A stretch of DNA of 64,000 nucleotides from Microbacterium sp. ABRD28 (GTDB lineage Bacteria; Actinomycetota; Actinomycetes; Actinomycetales; Microbacteriaceae), in NCBI RefSeq assembly GCF_003850245.1, contig NZ_CP031015.1, forward strand, positions 1,302,001-1,366,000, read 5' to 3'. Every line of letters begins with the position of its first letter. The stretch's first letter is position 1. Below are positions 27,962 through 36,555 of this stretch, in pieces. The notes under the pieces are model-generated. The model saw only the letters and a list, made by a program, of their open reading frames with translations, was not told the origin of the DNA and searched no databases. Made by a program: the position numbers and the translations under genes.

Positions 27962-29236
27962 GTGTCCGATCCGATCTTCAACGCCCCTCTCTCCGAGGTC
28001 GACCCTGAGATCGCCGACGTGCTCGAGCGCGAGCTCGACCGCCAGCGGGGCTTCCTCGAGATGATCGCGTCCGAGAACTTCGTGCCCGTCTCGGTGCTGC
28101 AGTCCCAGGGCTCGGTGCTGACCAACAAGTACGCCGAGGGGTACCCCGGTCGCCGCTACTACGGCGGCTGCGAGGTCGTCGACATCGCTGAGGAGCTCGC
28201 CATCGAGCGCGCGAAGGCGCTGTTCGGCGCCGGGTTCGCCAACGTCCAGCCGCACTCGGGTGCCACGGCGAACGCCGCCGTGCTGCACGCGATCGCCCGC
28301 CCCGGTGACACACTGCTCGGTCTCGCGCTCGACCAGGGCGGTCACCTCACACACGGGATGAAGATCAACTTCTCCGGTCGGCTGTTCGACATCGTCGCCT
28401 ACGGCGTCGACCCCGAGACCTCCCTGATCGACATGGACGAGGTGCGGCGCCTCGCCGTGGAGCACAAGCCCAAGGTCATCATCGCGGGCTGGTCGGCCTA
28501 CCCCCGTCAGCTGGACTTCGCCCGGTTCCGCGAGATCGCCGATGAGGTGGGCGCCTACCTGTGGGTCGACATGGCCCACTTCGCCGGCCTCGTGGCCGCC
28601 GGTGTGCACCCCTCGCCCTTCCCGCACGCCCACGTCGTGTCTTCCACCGTTCACAAGACCATCGGCGGTCCGCGCTCGGGCATCATCCTCACCGACGATC
28701 CCGACCTGGCCAAGAAGATCAACACCGCCGTCTTCCCGGGTCAGCAGGGCGGGCCTCTCATGCACGTCATCGCCGCGAAGGCGACCGCGTTCAAACTGGC
28801 GGCGACGCCGGAGTTCCGAGAGCGTCAGGAGCGGACGCTCCGCGGCGCGAAGATCCTGGCCGACCGGCTCATGCAGCCCGATGTCGCCGCCGCCGGCGTG
28901 GCGGTGCGCTCGGGGGGCACCGACGTGCACCTCGTGCTCGTCGACCTGCGCGATGCCGCGATCGACGGCAAGCAGGCCGAGGACCTTCTCCACGACATCC
29001 GGATCACCGTCAACCGCAATGCCGTGCCGAACGACCCGCGTCCGCCGATGGTGACCTCGGGCCTGCGGATCGGCACCCCCGCGCTCGCCACGCGCGGGTT
29101 CGGTGACGCCGAGTTCACCGAGGTGGCCGACATCATCGCCCTCGCGCTCCAGCCGGGTGCCGACGTCGAGGCGCTCCGCGCGCGGGTCGCCGCCCTCGCC
29201 GATGCGTTCCCGCTGTACCCCGGCCTCACGCAGTAA
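27962..29236 (+). CDS. glyA: Serine hydroxymethyltransferase
   Basis: The enzyme interconverts serine and glycine, passing a one-carbon unit to tetrahydrofolate, with PLP as cofactor. The 424-residue protein has IASENFVP, the YGGCEVVD substrate region, [19 protein letters not shown] and the PLP-lysine motif [17 protein letters not shown] at 27962 was chosen because AAGGAG lies 6 nt upstream. The longer frame runs through the riboswitch. folD follows in the same direction, so the two genes form a one-carbon unit. Confidence 0.97.
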   Translation: MSDPIFNAPLSEVDPEIADVLERELDRQRGFLEMIASENFVPVSVLQSQGSVLTNKYAEGYPGRRYYGGCEVVDIAEELAIERAKALFGAGFANVQPHSGATANAAVLHAIARPGDTLLGLALDQGGHLTHGMKINFSGRLFDIVAYGVDPETSLIDMDEVRRLAVEHKPKVIIAGWSAYPRQLDFARFREIADEVGAYLWVDMAHFAGLVAAGVHPSPFPHAHVVSSTVHKTIGGPRSGIILTDDPDLAKKINTAVFPGQQGGPLMHVIAAKATAFKLAATPEFRERQERTLRGAKILADRLMQPDVAAAGVAVRSGGTDVHLVLVDLRDAAIDGKQAEDLLHDIRITVNRNAVPNDPRPPMVTSGLRIGTPALATRGFGDAEFTEVADIIALALQPGADVEALRARVAALADAFPLYPGLTQ

Positions 29237-29303
29237 CCCGCGGCCCGCTCCGCGGAATCCCACTCACCGGGCACCCGCCCCCCGGCGCCCCGCGCCTTCC
29301 CGC

Positions 29304-29367
29304 GAGAATGCATCTGGACGCCGAGGATGCGGGCGCACCCCGCACTCTCGGCGCGCAGATGCACTCT
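29304..29367. repeat. 64-base imperfect palindrome between glyA and folD
   Basis: Two 30-base arms (29304-29333 and 29338-29367) are inverted copies agreeing at about 25 positions, with a CGCA loop. Shared blocks are TGCATCTG, CGCCGAG and TGCGGG. As RNA this is one long hairpin. Without a T-run it is not a standard terminator. The size and symmetry resemble interspersed palindromic (REP-like or MITE-like) elements. No second copy was noticed in this window. Confidence 0.7.
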
Positions 29368-29396
29368 CGCCGCAGGGACGCAGAAGGAGAGACGAC

Positions 29397-30281
29397 ATGA
29401 CGGCTCAGAAGCTCGACGGCAAGGCCGCCGCCGCGGCGATCCGCGCGGAGTTGACCGAACGGGTCGCCGCGCTCACAGCACGGGGCGTCACCCCGGGCAT
29501 CGCGACGGTGCTCGTCGGCGCCGACCCCGCCTCGCAGCTGTACGTGGGCATGAAGCACAAGCAGTCGGTGGGCATCGGGATGAACTCGATCCAGCGTGAG
29601 CTGCCGGCGGATGCCACGCAGGAGGATGTCGAGGCCCTCATCGACGAGTTGAACGCCGATCCGGAATGCCACGGCTACATCGTTCAGCTGCCGCTGCCGA
29701 AGCACCTCGACACCGACCGGATCCTCGAGCGGATCGACCCGGCGAAAGATGCCGACGGGCTCCACCCGACCAACCTCGGCCGTCTGGTTCTCAACGTCAA
29801 CGCGCCGATCACGACGCCCCTGCCCTGCACTCCGCGGGGTGTGATCGAGCTCCTGCTGCGAAACGGCTACGACCTGAAGGGCAAGCACGTCGTCGTCGTC
29901 GGCCGCGGCGTGACGATCGGGCGGTCGATCGGCTTGCTCCTGACCCGCCGCGAGATCAACGCCACGGTCACCCTCACCCACACCGGCACCCCCGACATCC
30001 CGTCCTTCCTCCGCCAGGCCGACGTCATCGTCGCCGCCGCGGGGGTCAAGCACCTCGTGCGAGCGGAGGACGTCAAGCCCGGCGCCGCCGTGCTCGACGT
30101 CGGGGTGACCCGCGAGGACGACCCCGAGACCGGCGCTCAGCGCGTGTACGGCGACGTGCATCCCGATGTCGCGGAGGTCGCCGGCTGGCTGTCGCCGAAC
30201 CCCGGCGGAGTCGGCCCGATGACCGTCGCGCTCCTCATGACGAACGTCGTGGAGGCCGCCGAGCGCTCGCTGGAGGCCTGA
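29397..30281 (+). CDS. folD: Bifunctional methylenetetrahydrofolate dehydrogenase / methenyltetrahydrofolate cyclohydrolase
   Basis: This 294-residue enzyme converts 5,10-methylene-THF to 10-formyl-THF in two steps with NADP. The catalytic Tyr/Lys motif is YVGMKHKQS near residue 45. [22 protein letters not shown] and [11 protein letters not shown] are the family signatures, and the nucleotide loop is [22 protein letters not shown] lies upstream of the ATG. It follows glyA after a gap that contains the 64-base palindrome, and no separate riboswitch is seen in that gap. Confidence 0.96.
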   Translation: MTAQKLDGKAAAAAIRAELTERVAALTARGVTPGIATVLVGADPASQLYVGMKHKQSVGIGMNSIQRELPADATQEDVEALIDELNADPECHGYIVQLPLPKHLDTDRILERIDPAKDADGLHPTNLGRLVLNVNAPITTPLPCTPRGVIELLLRNGYDLKGKHVVVVGRGVTIGRSIGLLLTRREINATVTLTHTGTPDIPSFLRQADVIVAAAGVKHLVRAEDVKPGAAVLDVGVTREDDPETGAQRVYGDVHPDVAEVAGWLSPNPGGVGPMTVALLMTNVVEAAERSLEA

Positions 30282-30341
30282 GCCGCGGCATCCGCCCCTC
30301 CTCATCGTCCCCGGCCTGTGGAGCCGGATTAGCGTAGGGGG

Positions 30342-30644
30342 ATGGACGACACCGCGCGCCGCGCGATCGACCGGGCGCTCATGCCCCTCGTCGTGTCGAC
30401 GGGGGCCTGGGGAGTGGTCGACGCGCACTGGCTCCCCGGTCCGGATGGCACGCCGGTGGTGTGGCTGCGGACGCGCACCGAGATCGAGCGCGTTGCGCTG
30501 GAGGCCCAACCGTGGGTGGAGGCGCAGGTCCGGGTGATCCTCACGAGGCTGAGCGTGGACTATCCGCTCGTCGCCCGCACGCGCTTCGAGATCACGTCGC
30601 TCGAGCGGCAGGGGAACCTCTTCGGCGACGGGCTCCCGGCGTGA
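30342..30644 (+). CDS. Small hypothetical protein
   Basis: This is a 100-residue protein of unknown function. It has no membrane segment or signal peptide and a mixed alpha/beta composition, with a central GTPVVWLRTRTEIERVALEAQ and the C-terminus GNLFGDGLPA. TAGCGT lies 6 nt before the ATG, which argues for leaderless transcription and a real gene. The stop overlaps the next small gene as GTGA. Confidence 0.72.
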   Translation: MDDTARRAIDRALMPLVVSTGAWGVVDAHWLPGPDGTPVVWLRTRTEIERVALEAQPWVEAQVRVILTRLSVDYPLVARTRFEITSLERQGNLFGDGLPA

Positions 30645-30772
30645 CCCCCGATCTGCCCCGCTGCCCGACCTGCGGCGACCGGTTGCGGTACGAGATCCTC
30701 GACGACGAGCGCTTCCTCGTGGCGTGGTCCTGTGTGAACTGCGGCGTCATCCGGACCACTGAGCCGGTCTGA
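30641..30772 (+). CDS. 43-residue zinc-ribbon protein
   Basis: This short ORF starts at a GTG overlapping the previous stop (GTGA). It encodes a CPTCG knuckle near residue 8 and CVNCG near residue 35, the four cysteines of a zinc ribbon. Almost the whole protein is that single domain. Coupling to the 100-residue gene suggests the two act together. The function is unknown. Confidence 0.7.
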   Translation: MTPDLPRCPTCGDRLRYEILDDERFLVAWSCVNCGVIRTTEPV

Positions 30773-30804
30773 CGCGCGGCCGGCGTGGCTCGCACCAGGG
30801 CTGA

Positions 30805-31539
30805 TCAGGTCGTGAAGCGCGAGAGGAACCGTCGCGTCCGCTCCTCGCGGGGCGCGACGAGGACCTCATCCGGCGGCCCCTCCTCGACCACCCGTCCCTC
30901 GTCGAGGAACAGCACGCGGTGAGCGACATCGCGGGCGAACGCCATCTCGTGGGTCGCCATGAGGATGGTCGCCCCCTCCTCGGCGAGGGACTGCACCAGC
31001 TCGAGCACCTCTCCGACGAGCTCGGGGTCGAGCGCCGAGGTGATCTCGTCGAGGAAGAGCACCTCGGGGTCGGTCACGACGGCGCGCACGATCGCCGCGC
31101 GCTGCTGCTGACCGCCCGACAGCCGGTCGGGATGCTCGCGCGCCTTGTCGGCCAACCCGATGCGCTCGAGGAGAGCCATCGCCTTCGCTTCGGCGTCGCG
31201 CCGCGGCATCCGGTGCACTTTCCGCGCGGCGAGGGTGACGTTGTCGATGACCGACAGGTGGGGGAAGAGGTTGTAATGCTGGAAGACCGCGCCGAACCGC
31301 GCGCGCACCCGGTTGCCGTCGACGCGGGGGTCGGAGATGTCATCGCCACCCAGCCGGATGACGCCGTCGTCGATCGTCTCGAGAAGATTCAGGCAGCGCA
31401 GCAGCGTCGACTTGCCCGACCCGCTTGCCCCGATGACGGCGACCACCTCGTGCGCCGAGAGGTCGAGCCCCACGCCGCGCAGCACCGAGCGGTCTCCGAA
31501 CGACTTCCAGATGCCGTCTGCCTGCAGGAGCGCCGTCAC
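30805..31539 (-). CDS. Polar amino-acid ABC transporter ATP-binding protein
   Basis: This is a 244-residue ATPase of the GlnQ/HisP type. Walker A is GASGSGKST, the Q-loop AVFQHYNLFPH, the signature LSGGQQQR, Walker B VLFLDEITSALD and the switch MATHEMAFA. GTG at 31539 overlaps the permease stop as GTGA, so it is the last gene of the importer operon. Confidence 0.95.
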   Translation of the reverse strand: MTALLQADGIWKSFGDRSVLRGVGLDLSAHEVVAVIGASGSGKSTLLRCLNLLETIDDGVIRLGGDDISDPRVDGNRVRARFGAVFQHYNLFPHLSVIDNVTLAARKVHRMPRRDAEAKAMALLERIGLADKAREHPDRLSGGQQQRAAIVRAVVTDPEVLFLDEITSALDPELVGEVLELVQSLAEEGATILMATHEMAFARDVAHRVLFLDEGRVVEEGPPDEVLVAPREERTRRFLSRFTT

Positions 31540-32387
31540 AGGATCGATCCCATCTGCTCGCGTCGCTGCAGCCGTGCCGTCCACCAGTCCGCGAGGCGGA
31601 TGGTGGGGATCGCCAGCAGCACGAACAGCACCGCCGCGACGATGTACGGGGTGAAGTTGTACGCCAGCGATGTCTCGATCTGCGCGGCCCGAACCGCATC
31701 GACGGCGCCGATGACCGAGACGAGCCCCACGTCCTTCTGCATCGCGACGAAGTCGTTCATGAGCGGGGGCGTCATCTTGCGGAGCGCCTGCGGCATCACC
31801 ACGAGGCGAAGCGACTGGGCATAGCCGAGGCCCATCGCCCGTGCGGCCAGGCGCTGCGAGGGGTGCACGGCCTCGATGCCGGCGCGGATCACCTCGCTCA
31901 CGTACGCCGAATAGGTGATCGTGATCGCCGCGGTACCCAGGATGACCGGGGGGATGCGCTCGTTCACGAGCCCCGGGATCCCGAACCCCACGAGGTAGAG
32001 CACGATGATCAGCGGGATGCCCCGGAAGACGTCGGTGTAGCCGGCCGCGAGCGCCCGGAGCGGGAAGAACACCGCGCCGCGCAGGGTGCGAAGCAGCGCG
32101 ATGACGGTCGCGCCGATCGCGACGGTGATCACCGAGAGTCCCAGCACCTGCAGGTTGAGCAGGAACCCCTCCCACACGCGCGGGAGAGAGGCGATGGCGG
32201 TCTCGGGGTCGAAGAACGATCGCTGGACCGACTCCCACCCGGGGGTGTTGACCACGGTGAGCCAGACCGCCACCGCGAAGACGACGGTGGAGATGACGGC
32301 GATCAGCACCGACCGGGTCGACTGGCGCGCGCGGTAGGCGCGACGCTCCAGCTCGAGCGCGCTCGGCTGATGGATGTCGGCGCTCAC
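31536..32387 (-). CDS. Polar amino-acid ABC transporter permease
   Basis: This is a 283-residue membrane protein of the His/Glu/Gln/Arg permease family. It has an N-terminal helix near 27-48 and the core five helices after residue 78. The ATPase-contact loop is EAVHPSQRLAARAMGLGYAQSLRLVVMPQALR. GTG at 32387 lies 34 bp after the binding-protein stop. A TAGCGT box 6 nt before the GTG might give a second, leaderless transcript. Confidence 0.93.
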   Translation of the reverse strand: MSADIHQPSALELERRAYRARQSTRSVLIAVISTVVFAVAVWLTVVNTPGWESVQRSFFDPETAIASLPRVWEGFLLNLQVLGLSVITVAIGATVIALLRTLRGAVFFPLRALAAGYTDVFRGIPLIIVLYLVGFGIPGLVNERIPPVILGTAAITITYSAYVSEVIRAGIEAVHPSQRLAARAMGLGYAQSLRLVVMPQALRKMTPPLMNDFVAMQKDVGLVSVIGAVDAVRAAQIETSLAYNFTPYIVAAVLFVLLAIPTIRLADWWTARLQRREQMGSIL

Positions 32388-32421
32388 CCTTCGACGCTAG
32401 CCGACCGCTCCGGGCCGGGCT

Positions 32422-33294
32422 TCACTCCAGCAGCGTGACGCCGGCACCTTCGCCCAGCCACTCCTGGGTGATGGCCTCGAGCGTTCCGTTCTCGCGCAGC
32501 GCGTCGACGGCGGCGGTGACGCGCTCGGTCAGCGGCGAGTCCTTGGCCAGCACCAGGCCCCACTCGTCGGGGATGCCGGCGGTGGGGAGCTCGCCCACGA
32601 TGAACGAGTTGTCGATGTAGACGCCGGTGGCGTAGTACGCCGTCGGCGTGTCGAGCACGAGCCCGTCGATCTGGCCGGCCTCGAGGGCGGCCTTGGCGTC
32701 TTCGTTGGTGTTGTAGAGCTGCGCGGGGGTGTCGGGCTGGACGACCTCTTCGATCGTCTGCGCACTGGTCGACCCGACCATGGCGCCCAGCAGCAGACCC
32801 TTGGTGTCGGCGAGCGAGGTGACGCCCTCGGCGGCCTCGTTGCCTTCGATCGCGACGATCGCCTGGCTCGCGGCGTAGTACGGCGAGGAGAAGTCGACGT
32901 TCTCGGCGCGTTCGGGGGTGATGGAGTACTGCTGGATGTTGATGTCGAAGTCCTTCGGCCCCGGCGCGATCGCGGCTTCGAACGTGGTGCGCACCCACTC
33001 GACATCCTCGGGGGCGAAGCCCAGCTCTTCGGCGACGGCGTACGCGACCGCCGCCTCGAAACCCTCGCCCGAGGCCGGATCGTCGTCGATGACGTACGGG
33101 TAGTACGCCGGCTCGCCCGTGGCGATCGTGAGCTTGCCGGGGGTGATGTACCCCTCGTCGGCCGGAGCCGACGACGCGTCGGAACCGGTGTCGGCGTCGG
33201 AATCGCCGCTACCGGTGGCGCAGCCGGTGAGGGCGAGGGCGGCCACGGCGATGCCGGCCAGGGCCAGGTGCAGGCGGGGACGGGTGCGGGACAT
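32422..33294 (-). CDS. Polar amino-acid ABC transporter substrate-binding lipoprotein
   Basis: This is a 290-residue family 3 solute-binding protein. The signal peptide ends in the lipobox ALTGCATG, with Cys near residue 25, followed by an acidic Ser/Asp linker. The fold has TIATGEPAYYPYV, FEAAVAYAVAEELG, FDINIQQYSITPERAENVDFSSPYY and DGLVLDTPTAYY. TGGAGG lies 5 nt before the ATG. It is the first gene of a complete importer operon; the exact amino acid is not predictable. Confidence 0.94.
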   Translation of the reverse strand: MSRTRPRLHLALAGIAVAALALTGCATGSGDSDADTGSDASSAPADEGYITPGKLTIATGEPAYYPYVIDDDPASGEGFEAAVAYAVAEELGFAPEDVEWVRTTFEAAIAPGPKDFDINIQQYSITPERAENVDFSSPYYAASQAIVAIEGNEAAEGVTSLADTKGLLLGAMVGSTSAQTIEEVVQPDTPAQLYNTNEDAKAALEAGQIDGLVLDTPTAYYATGVYIDNSFIVGELPTAGIPDEWGLVLAKDSPLTERVTAAVDALRENGTLEAITQEWLGEGAGVTLLE

Positions 33295-33431
33295 GGCTGC
33301 CTCCAGATACGGGATGTCGCGCGCCGCGTGCTGCCGCGGGATGCGCCCCTCCATCATCCTGCGAGAGAGCGGATGCTGCGCCGCCACGCGTCGCTTTGTT
33401 ACACGCTCTTCACGCGCGGGGAAGGCCGGGG

Positions 33432-34001
33432 TCAGAGCTCATCGAGCATGCGGCGCTGTTCCTCGGTCAGGCCGTCGCGGAGTTCCTTCCGCCCCTGCGC
33501 GGCGGTGCGGGAGTCACCGACCGCGGGGCGCGGGCCCGTGGCATCCGCTCCCGCCGGCGCCGCGGCACCCCCCGATCTCGCGCCGGTGGCGCGGTCGTAC
33601 AGGGCGCCGGCGTGCGCCTCGACTCGATCGTCGATGACGTCGTAGATCGCCCAGCCGATCATGAGCAGCACGGGAGGAAGGAACCACCCCCAGAACCATC
33701 CCCCGATCGACACGCCGGTCAGCAGCACCGTGGCGATCCACACGAGGAAGGCGACCGCGAAGGCGACGAGGAACTCCGCGACCTTCTCGCCCACCCGGGT
33801 CCGCCGGTCGGCGGAGCGGGCCGCCATGCCGCCGAACCATCGGGAGAGGAGCGGCTTGATCCAGATCACGATCGCGGTGAGCACGATGCCCGCCCACAGG
33901 GCCGCCCACCCGACGCGCGCGGGCGTGAGGAACCCGATCATCAGCAGCACCGCGATGTTGAACACCAGCAGCGAGACGAACCGCACGACCCAGGTCTTCA
34001 T
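33432..34001 (-). CDS. Hypothetical integral membrane protein
   Basis: This is a 189-residue protein with four hydrophobic segments: about 8-28, 33-50, 78-98 and 103-125. A basic loop lies between the second and third (KPLLSRWFGGMAARSADRRTR). The soluble C-terminal tail of ~60 residues ends with a charged helix, LTEEQRRMLDEL. No named family is recognised. ATG at 34001 is preceded by GGAG. It lies 39 bp after the transglutaminase gene on the same strand. Confidence 0.72.
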   Translation of the reverse strand: MKTWVVRFVSLLVFNIAVLLMIGFLTPARVGWAALWAGIVLTAIVIWIKPLLSRWFGGMAARSADRRTRVGEKVAEFLVAFAVAFLVWIATVLLTGVSIGGWFWGWFLPPVLLMIGWAIYDVIDDRVEAHAGALYDRATGARSGGAAAPAGADATGPRPAVGDSRTAAQGRKELRDGLTEEQRRMLDEL

Positions 34002-34040
34002 GGCTCCAGCGTGCCACGCCCGCTTCGCGGGGGCCACGGG

Positions 34041-34838
34041 TCAGCGCAGGGGCACGAGCTCGGTCAGGTCGTCGTCGGGCAGCACGTCGGCGACGGCGGT
34101 CACCGTCATGGTGCCGAGCGCGACGGCCCCGGAGATCGTGGTGAGGAAGGCGGTGTCGGCGGCGTCCCGGCCGGTGGCGATGCGCACGAGTGTGCTGCGA
34201 GGCGCGAGGGTCGTCGCATCCACGACGTACCAGGCGCCGTCGATGTGAGCCTCGGCGACGGCGTGGAAGTCCATCGGGTGAAGTCCCGGGGCGTACACCG
34301 AGACGAGCCGGGCCGGAACGTTCCGGGCACGCAGCAGGGCAACAGTCAGGTGGGCGAAGTCGCGGCAGACGCCCTGTCGGGCAAGGAGCGTGCGCATCGC
34401 GCCGTCGGTCGGCAGGCTCGATCCGCTGACGTAGGCCAGACGTGTGCCGACCCATGATGACACCGATGCGAGCAGCTCGGCCGGGTCACTGATCCCGGCG
34501 AACTCGGCAGCGGCGGTGGGGAAGAGGGCGTCCGACTCGGCGTAGCGGCTCGGCCGCCGGTAGCGCACGAGCTCCGCCTCGCTCGCGGTGGCGGGCTCGG
34601 CCCGGCCGACGATCGTCGCCGAGTAGTCGACCACGAGGGCGCCGGGACGCGTGACGATCCGGTGCAGCCGCGTGCCGTGCTCGTCTTCGAGTTCGTCCGC
34701 CTCGATCGGCTCGCCATCGATCGTGACGCTCAGCTGCTCGCGCTCGCGCGGCACCCCGGCGGCGACGGCGATGGAGAACACCAGCTCCGACGGCTCGGTG
34801 ACCTCGAGCTCCAGGTTCGCGCCCACATCCCGCTTCAT
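34041..34838 (-). CDS. Transglutaminase-like cysteine protease-fold protein
   Basis: This is a 265-residue protein with an N-terminal beta domain (about 1-115) and a transglutaminase core. The likely catalytic Cys is in ARQGVCRDFAHL near residue 167, the His in DFHAVAEAHIDGAW, and the Asp in YVVDATTLAP. No signal peptide is present, so it is probably cytoplasmic. Members hydrolyse peptide or amide bonds. The start at MKRDVGANLE avoids a low-quality N-terminal extension. It is transcribed ahead of the small membrane protein. Confidence 0.9.
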   Translation of the reverse strand: MKRDVGANLELEVTEPSELVFSIAVAAGVPREREQLSVTIDGEPIEADELEDEHGTRLHRIVTRPGALVVDYSATIVGRAEPATASEAELVRYRRPSRYAESDALFPTAAAEFAGISDPAELLASVSSWVGTRLAYVSGSSLPTDGAMRTLLARQGVCRDFAHLTVALLRARNVPARLVSVYAPGLHPMDFHAVAEAHIDGAWYVVDATTLAPRSTLVRIATGRDAADTAFLTTISGAVALGTMTVTAVADVLPDDDLTELVPLR

Positions 34839-34902
34839 GCGTCCACTCTCGCGGGCGCGGGCACCGCCCACAACCGCGCGGACGGTGTGGTACGGATGAG
34901 AG

Positions 34903-35664
34903 GTGATCACCCTCACCCTCGACGACGGCGTCGCGGAGATCGTCCTCGACGCTCCCGAACGACGAAACGCCCTCACCCTGGACGATCTGACGAACCTGGA
35001 TGCCGCCTACCGACGCGCCGCCGACGCGGGCGCCCGCGCACTGGTGCTGCGCGGCGAGGGCCGCGTGTTCTGCGCGGGCCGCGACATCTCCGGCGTCGAC
35101 CCCGAGACCGACGACGTCACCGGCTACCTCGGAGCCGTCGAGCGGCTGATGCGACGGATGGCGGGGCATCCCGCCCCCACGTTCGCTGCCGTGCAGGGCG
35201 CGGCGCTCGGCGTCGGGCTCGGCCTCGTGATCGCCACCGACGTCGTCTACGTCGGCGAGGCGGCCAAGGTCGGCTCGCCGTTCGCCCAGCTCGGGGCTCT
35301 GCTGGACTCCGGCGGTCACGCGTTGCTGTTCGATCGGCTCGGCGCTCATCGCGCGCTCGACCTCATCTACACCGGCGACCTGCTCGGCGGCACCGAGGCC
35401 GTCGCAGCGGGACTGTTCAGCCGCGCCGTCCCCGACGCCGACCTGCTGTCGTTCACCCGTGAGAAGGCCCGGGCCGCGGCATCCGGTCCGACGCAGGCGT
35501 TCCTGAGGTCCAAGCGCCTCATCGGCTCGCTCCGCGACGAGCGGCTGTGGGCGGTGGTCGCCGCCGAGACGGCCGGTCAGGAGGCGCTGCGCGCCACCGA
35601 CGACTACCGCGAGGGCTTCGCCGCGTTCCAGCAGAAGCGGCGTCCCACCTTCCGCGGCGCCTGA
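34903..35664 (+). CDS. Enoyl-CoA hydratase/isomerase family protein
   Basis: This is a 253-residue crotonase-fold protein. The CoA and oxyanion-hole segments are LRGEGRVFCAGRDISG near residue 50 and AAVQGAALGVGLGLVIATDVVYVGEAAKVGSPFAQLG near residue 100. The usual hydratase Glu after FAQLG is not obvious (GALLDSGG), so isomerase or another crotonase activity is possible. The start is GTG. It is adjacent to, but convergent with, the IclR regulator. Confidence 0.88.
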   Translation: MITLTLDDGVAEIVLDAPERRNALTLDDLTNLDAAYRRAADAGARALVLRGEGRVFCAGRDISGVDPETDDVTGYLGAVERLMRRMAGHPAPTFAAVQGAALGVGLGLVIATDVVYVGEAAKVGSPFAQLGALLDSGGHALLFDRLGAHRALDLIYTGDLLGGTEAVAAGLFSRAVPDADLLSFTREKARAAASGPTQAFLRSKRLIGSLRDERLWAVVAAETAGQEALRATDDYREGFAAFQQKRRPTFRGA

Positions 35665-35693
35665 TCTGCCTTCCGCAGCCCCCGACCACAGCC

Positions 35694-36401
35694 TCAGCCG
35701 CCGAGGGCGTCGCGGATGGCCTCGGCGGAGCGGGCCAGGCGCGCCGCGATGACCAAGGGCTCTGTTCCGCCGGCGACGTGAACCACGGCGATCGTCGCGG
35801 GCGGTCGGGACCGCAGCGTCAGCGGCACGGCGACGGCATGCACGCTCGGCAGCACCTCGTCGTGGCTCGTGGCGAAGCCGCGCGCAGCAGCCTCCCGTAT
35901 CTCGGCGGCCACCGGGGCGGGCACGCTCGGCCAGGCACGTTCGGGGAGTTGCGCGAGAATCGCCTTGCCCGGCGCGCCGACGCCGACCGGATGCCGGGTG
36001 CCCGGCCGCTGCGCGACGGCGGCGACGGAGTGGCGGGGTTCGACGCTGACGAGCGTGACGCACTCCTCATGGTCGAGGACGGCGAGGAAGCATGTCATCC
36101 CGAGGTCGTTCGCGACCCCCGTGAGTTCGGGGAGAGCCTCGGCCTGCAGATCGTGGGCGACACCGGCGGCGAGGGCCGCCATCCGCGCACCCAGCGTCAG
36201 TCGCCCGCTGCGCTCGCGCACGACGAGTCCGTGCTGCTCGAGCGTGCGTACGAGGCGGTACGCGACCGATCGGTGCACCTCGAGTCGTTCGGCGACCTCG
36301 TCGATCGTCAGGGGCGCCCGGGCATCGGCGAGCGTCTCGAGGACCCGGATGCCACGGCTGAGCGTCTGCGATGCGGGTGCGCTCGGCGCGGCATCCGTCA
36401 C
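35694..36401 (-). CDS. IclR-family transcriptional regulator
   Basis: This is a 235-residue protein with an N-terminal winged helix (about 10-75: LSRGIRVLETLADARAPLTIDEVAERLEVHRSVAYRLVRTLEQHG) and an IclR effector domain. GTG at 36401 is chosen because GGGAGGGG lies about 6 nt upstream. It is divergent from the FAD monooxygenase, and two GTTC-N7-GAAC sites lie between, which points to local control of aromatic breakdown, with an aromatic acid as the likely effector. Confidence 0.93.
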   Translation of the reverse strand: MTDAAPSAPASQTLSRGIRVLETLADARAPLTIDEVAERLEVHRSVAYRLVRTLEQHGLVVRERSGRLTLGARMAALAAGVAHDLQAEALPELTGVANDLGMTCFLAVLDHEECVTLVSVEPRHSVAAVAQRPGTRHPVGVGAPGKAILAQLPERAWPSVPAPVAAEIREAAARGFATSHDEVLPSVHAVAVPLTLRSRPPATIAVVHVAGGTEPLVIAARLARSAEAIRDALGG

Positions 36402-36426
36402 GACTGCCCCCCTCCCGGACCGGTCC

Positions 36427-36454
36427 TTGCCGCATCCTCGACTCGTCGTATACG
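36427..36454 (+). promoter_or_regulatory. Candidate promoter of the FAD monooxygenase gene
   Basis: TTGCCG (36427-36432) and TATACG (36449-36454) are spaced by 16 bp. The two IclR-type operators follow immediately downstream, a layout suited to repression. Confidence 0.45.
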
Positions 36455-36458
36455 ATCC

Positions 36459-36493
36459 GTTCAATAGTAGAACGGCGTGTTCGAATATAGAAC
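36459..36493. promoter_or_regulatory. Tandem IclR-type operators
   Basis: GTTC-AATAGTA-GAAC (36459-36473) and GTTC-GAATATA-GAAC (36479-36493) are two 15-bp palindromes with identical arms, 20 bp apart centre to centre, placing them on about the same DNA face. The GTTC-N7-GAAC form resembles known sites of aromatic-pathway IclR regulators such as PobR/PcaR. Confidence 0.75.
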
Positions 36494-36555
36494 ATACCGA
36501 CTCTTCTCAACAGCGCACCGCCGCGCCGCCCGGACATCGGCGTCAAGGAGAATCC

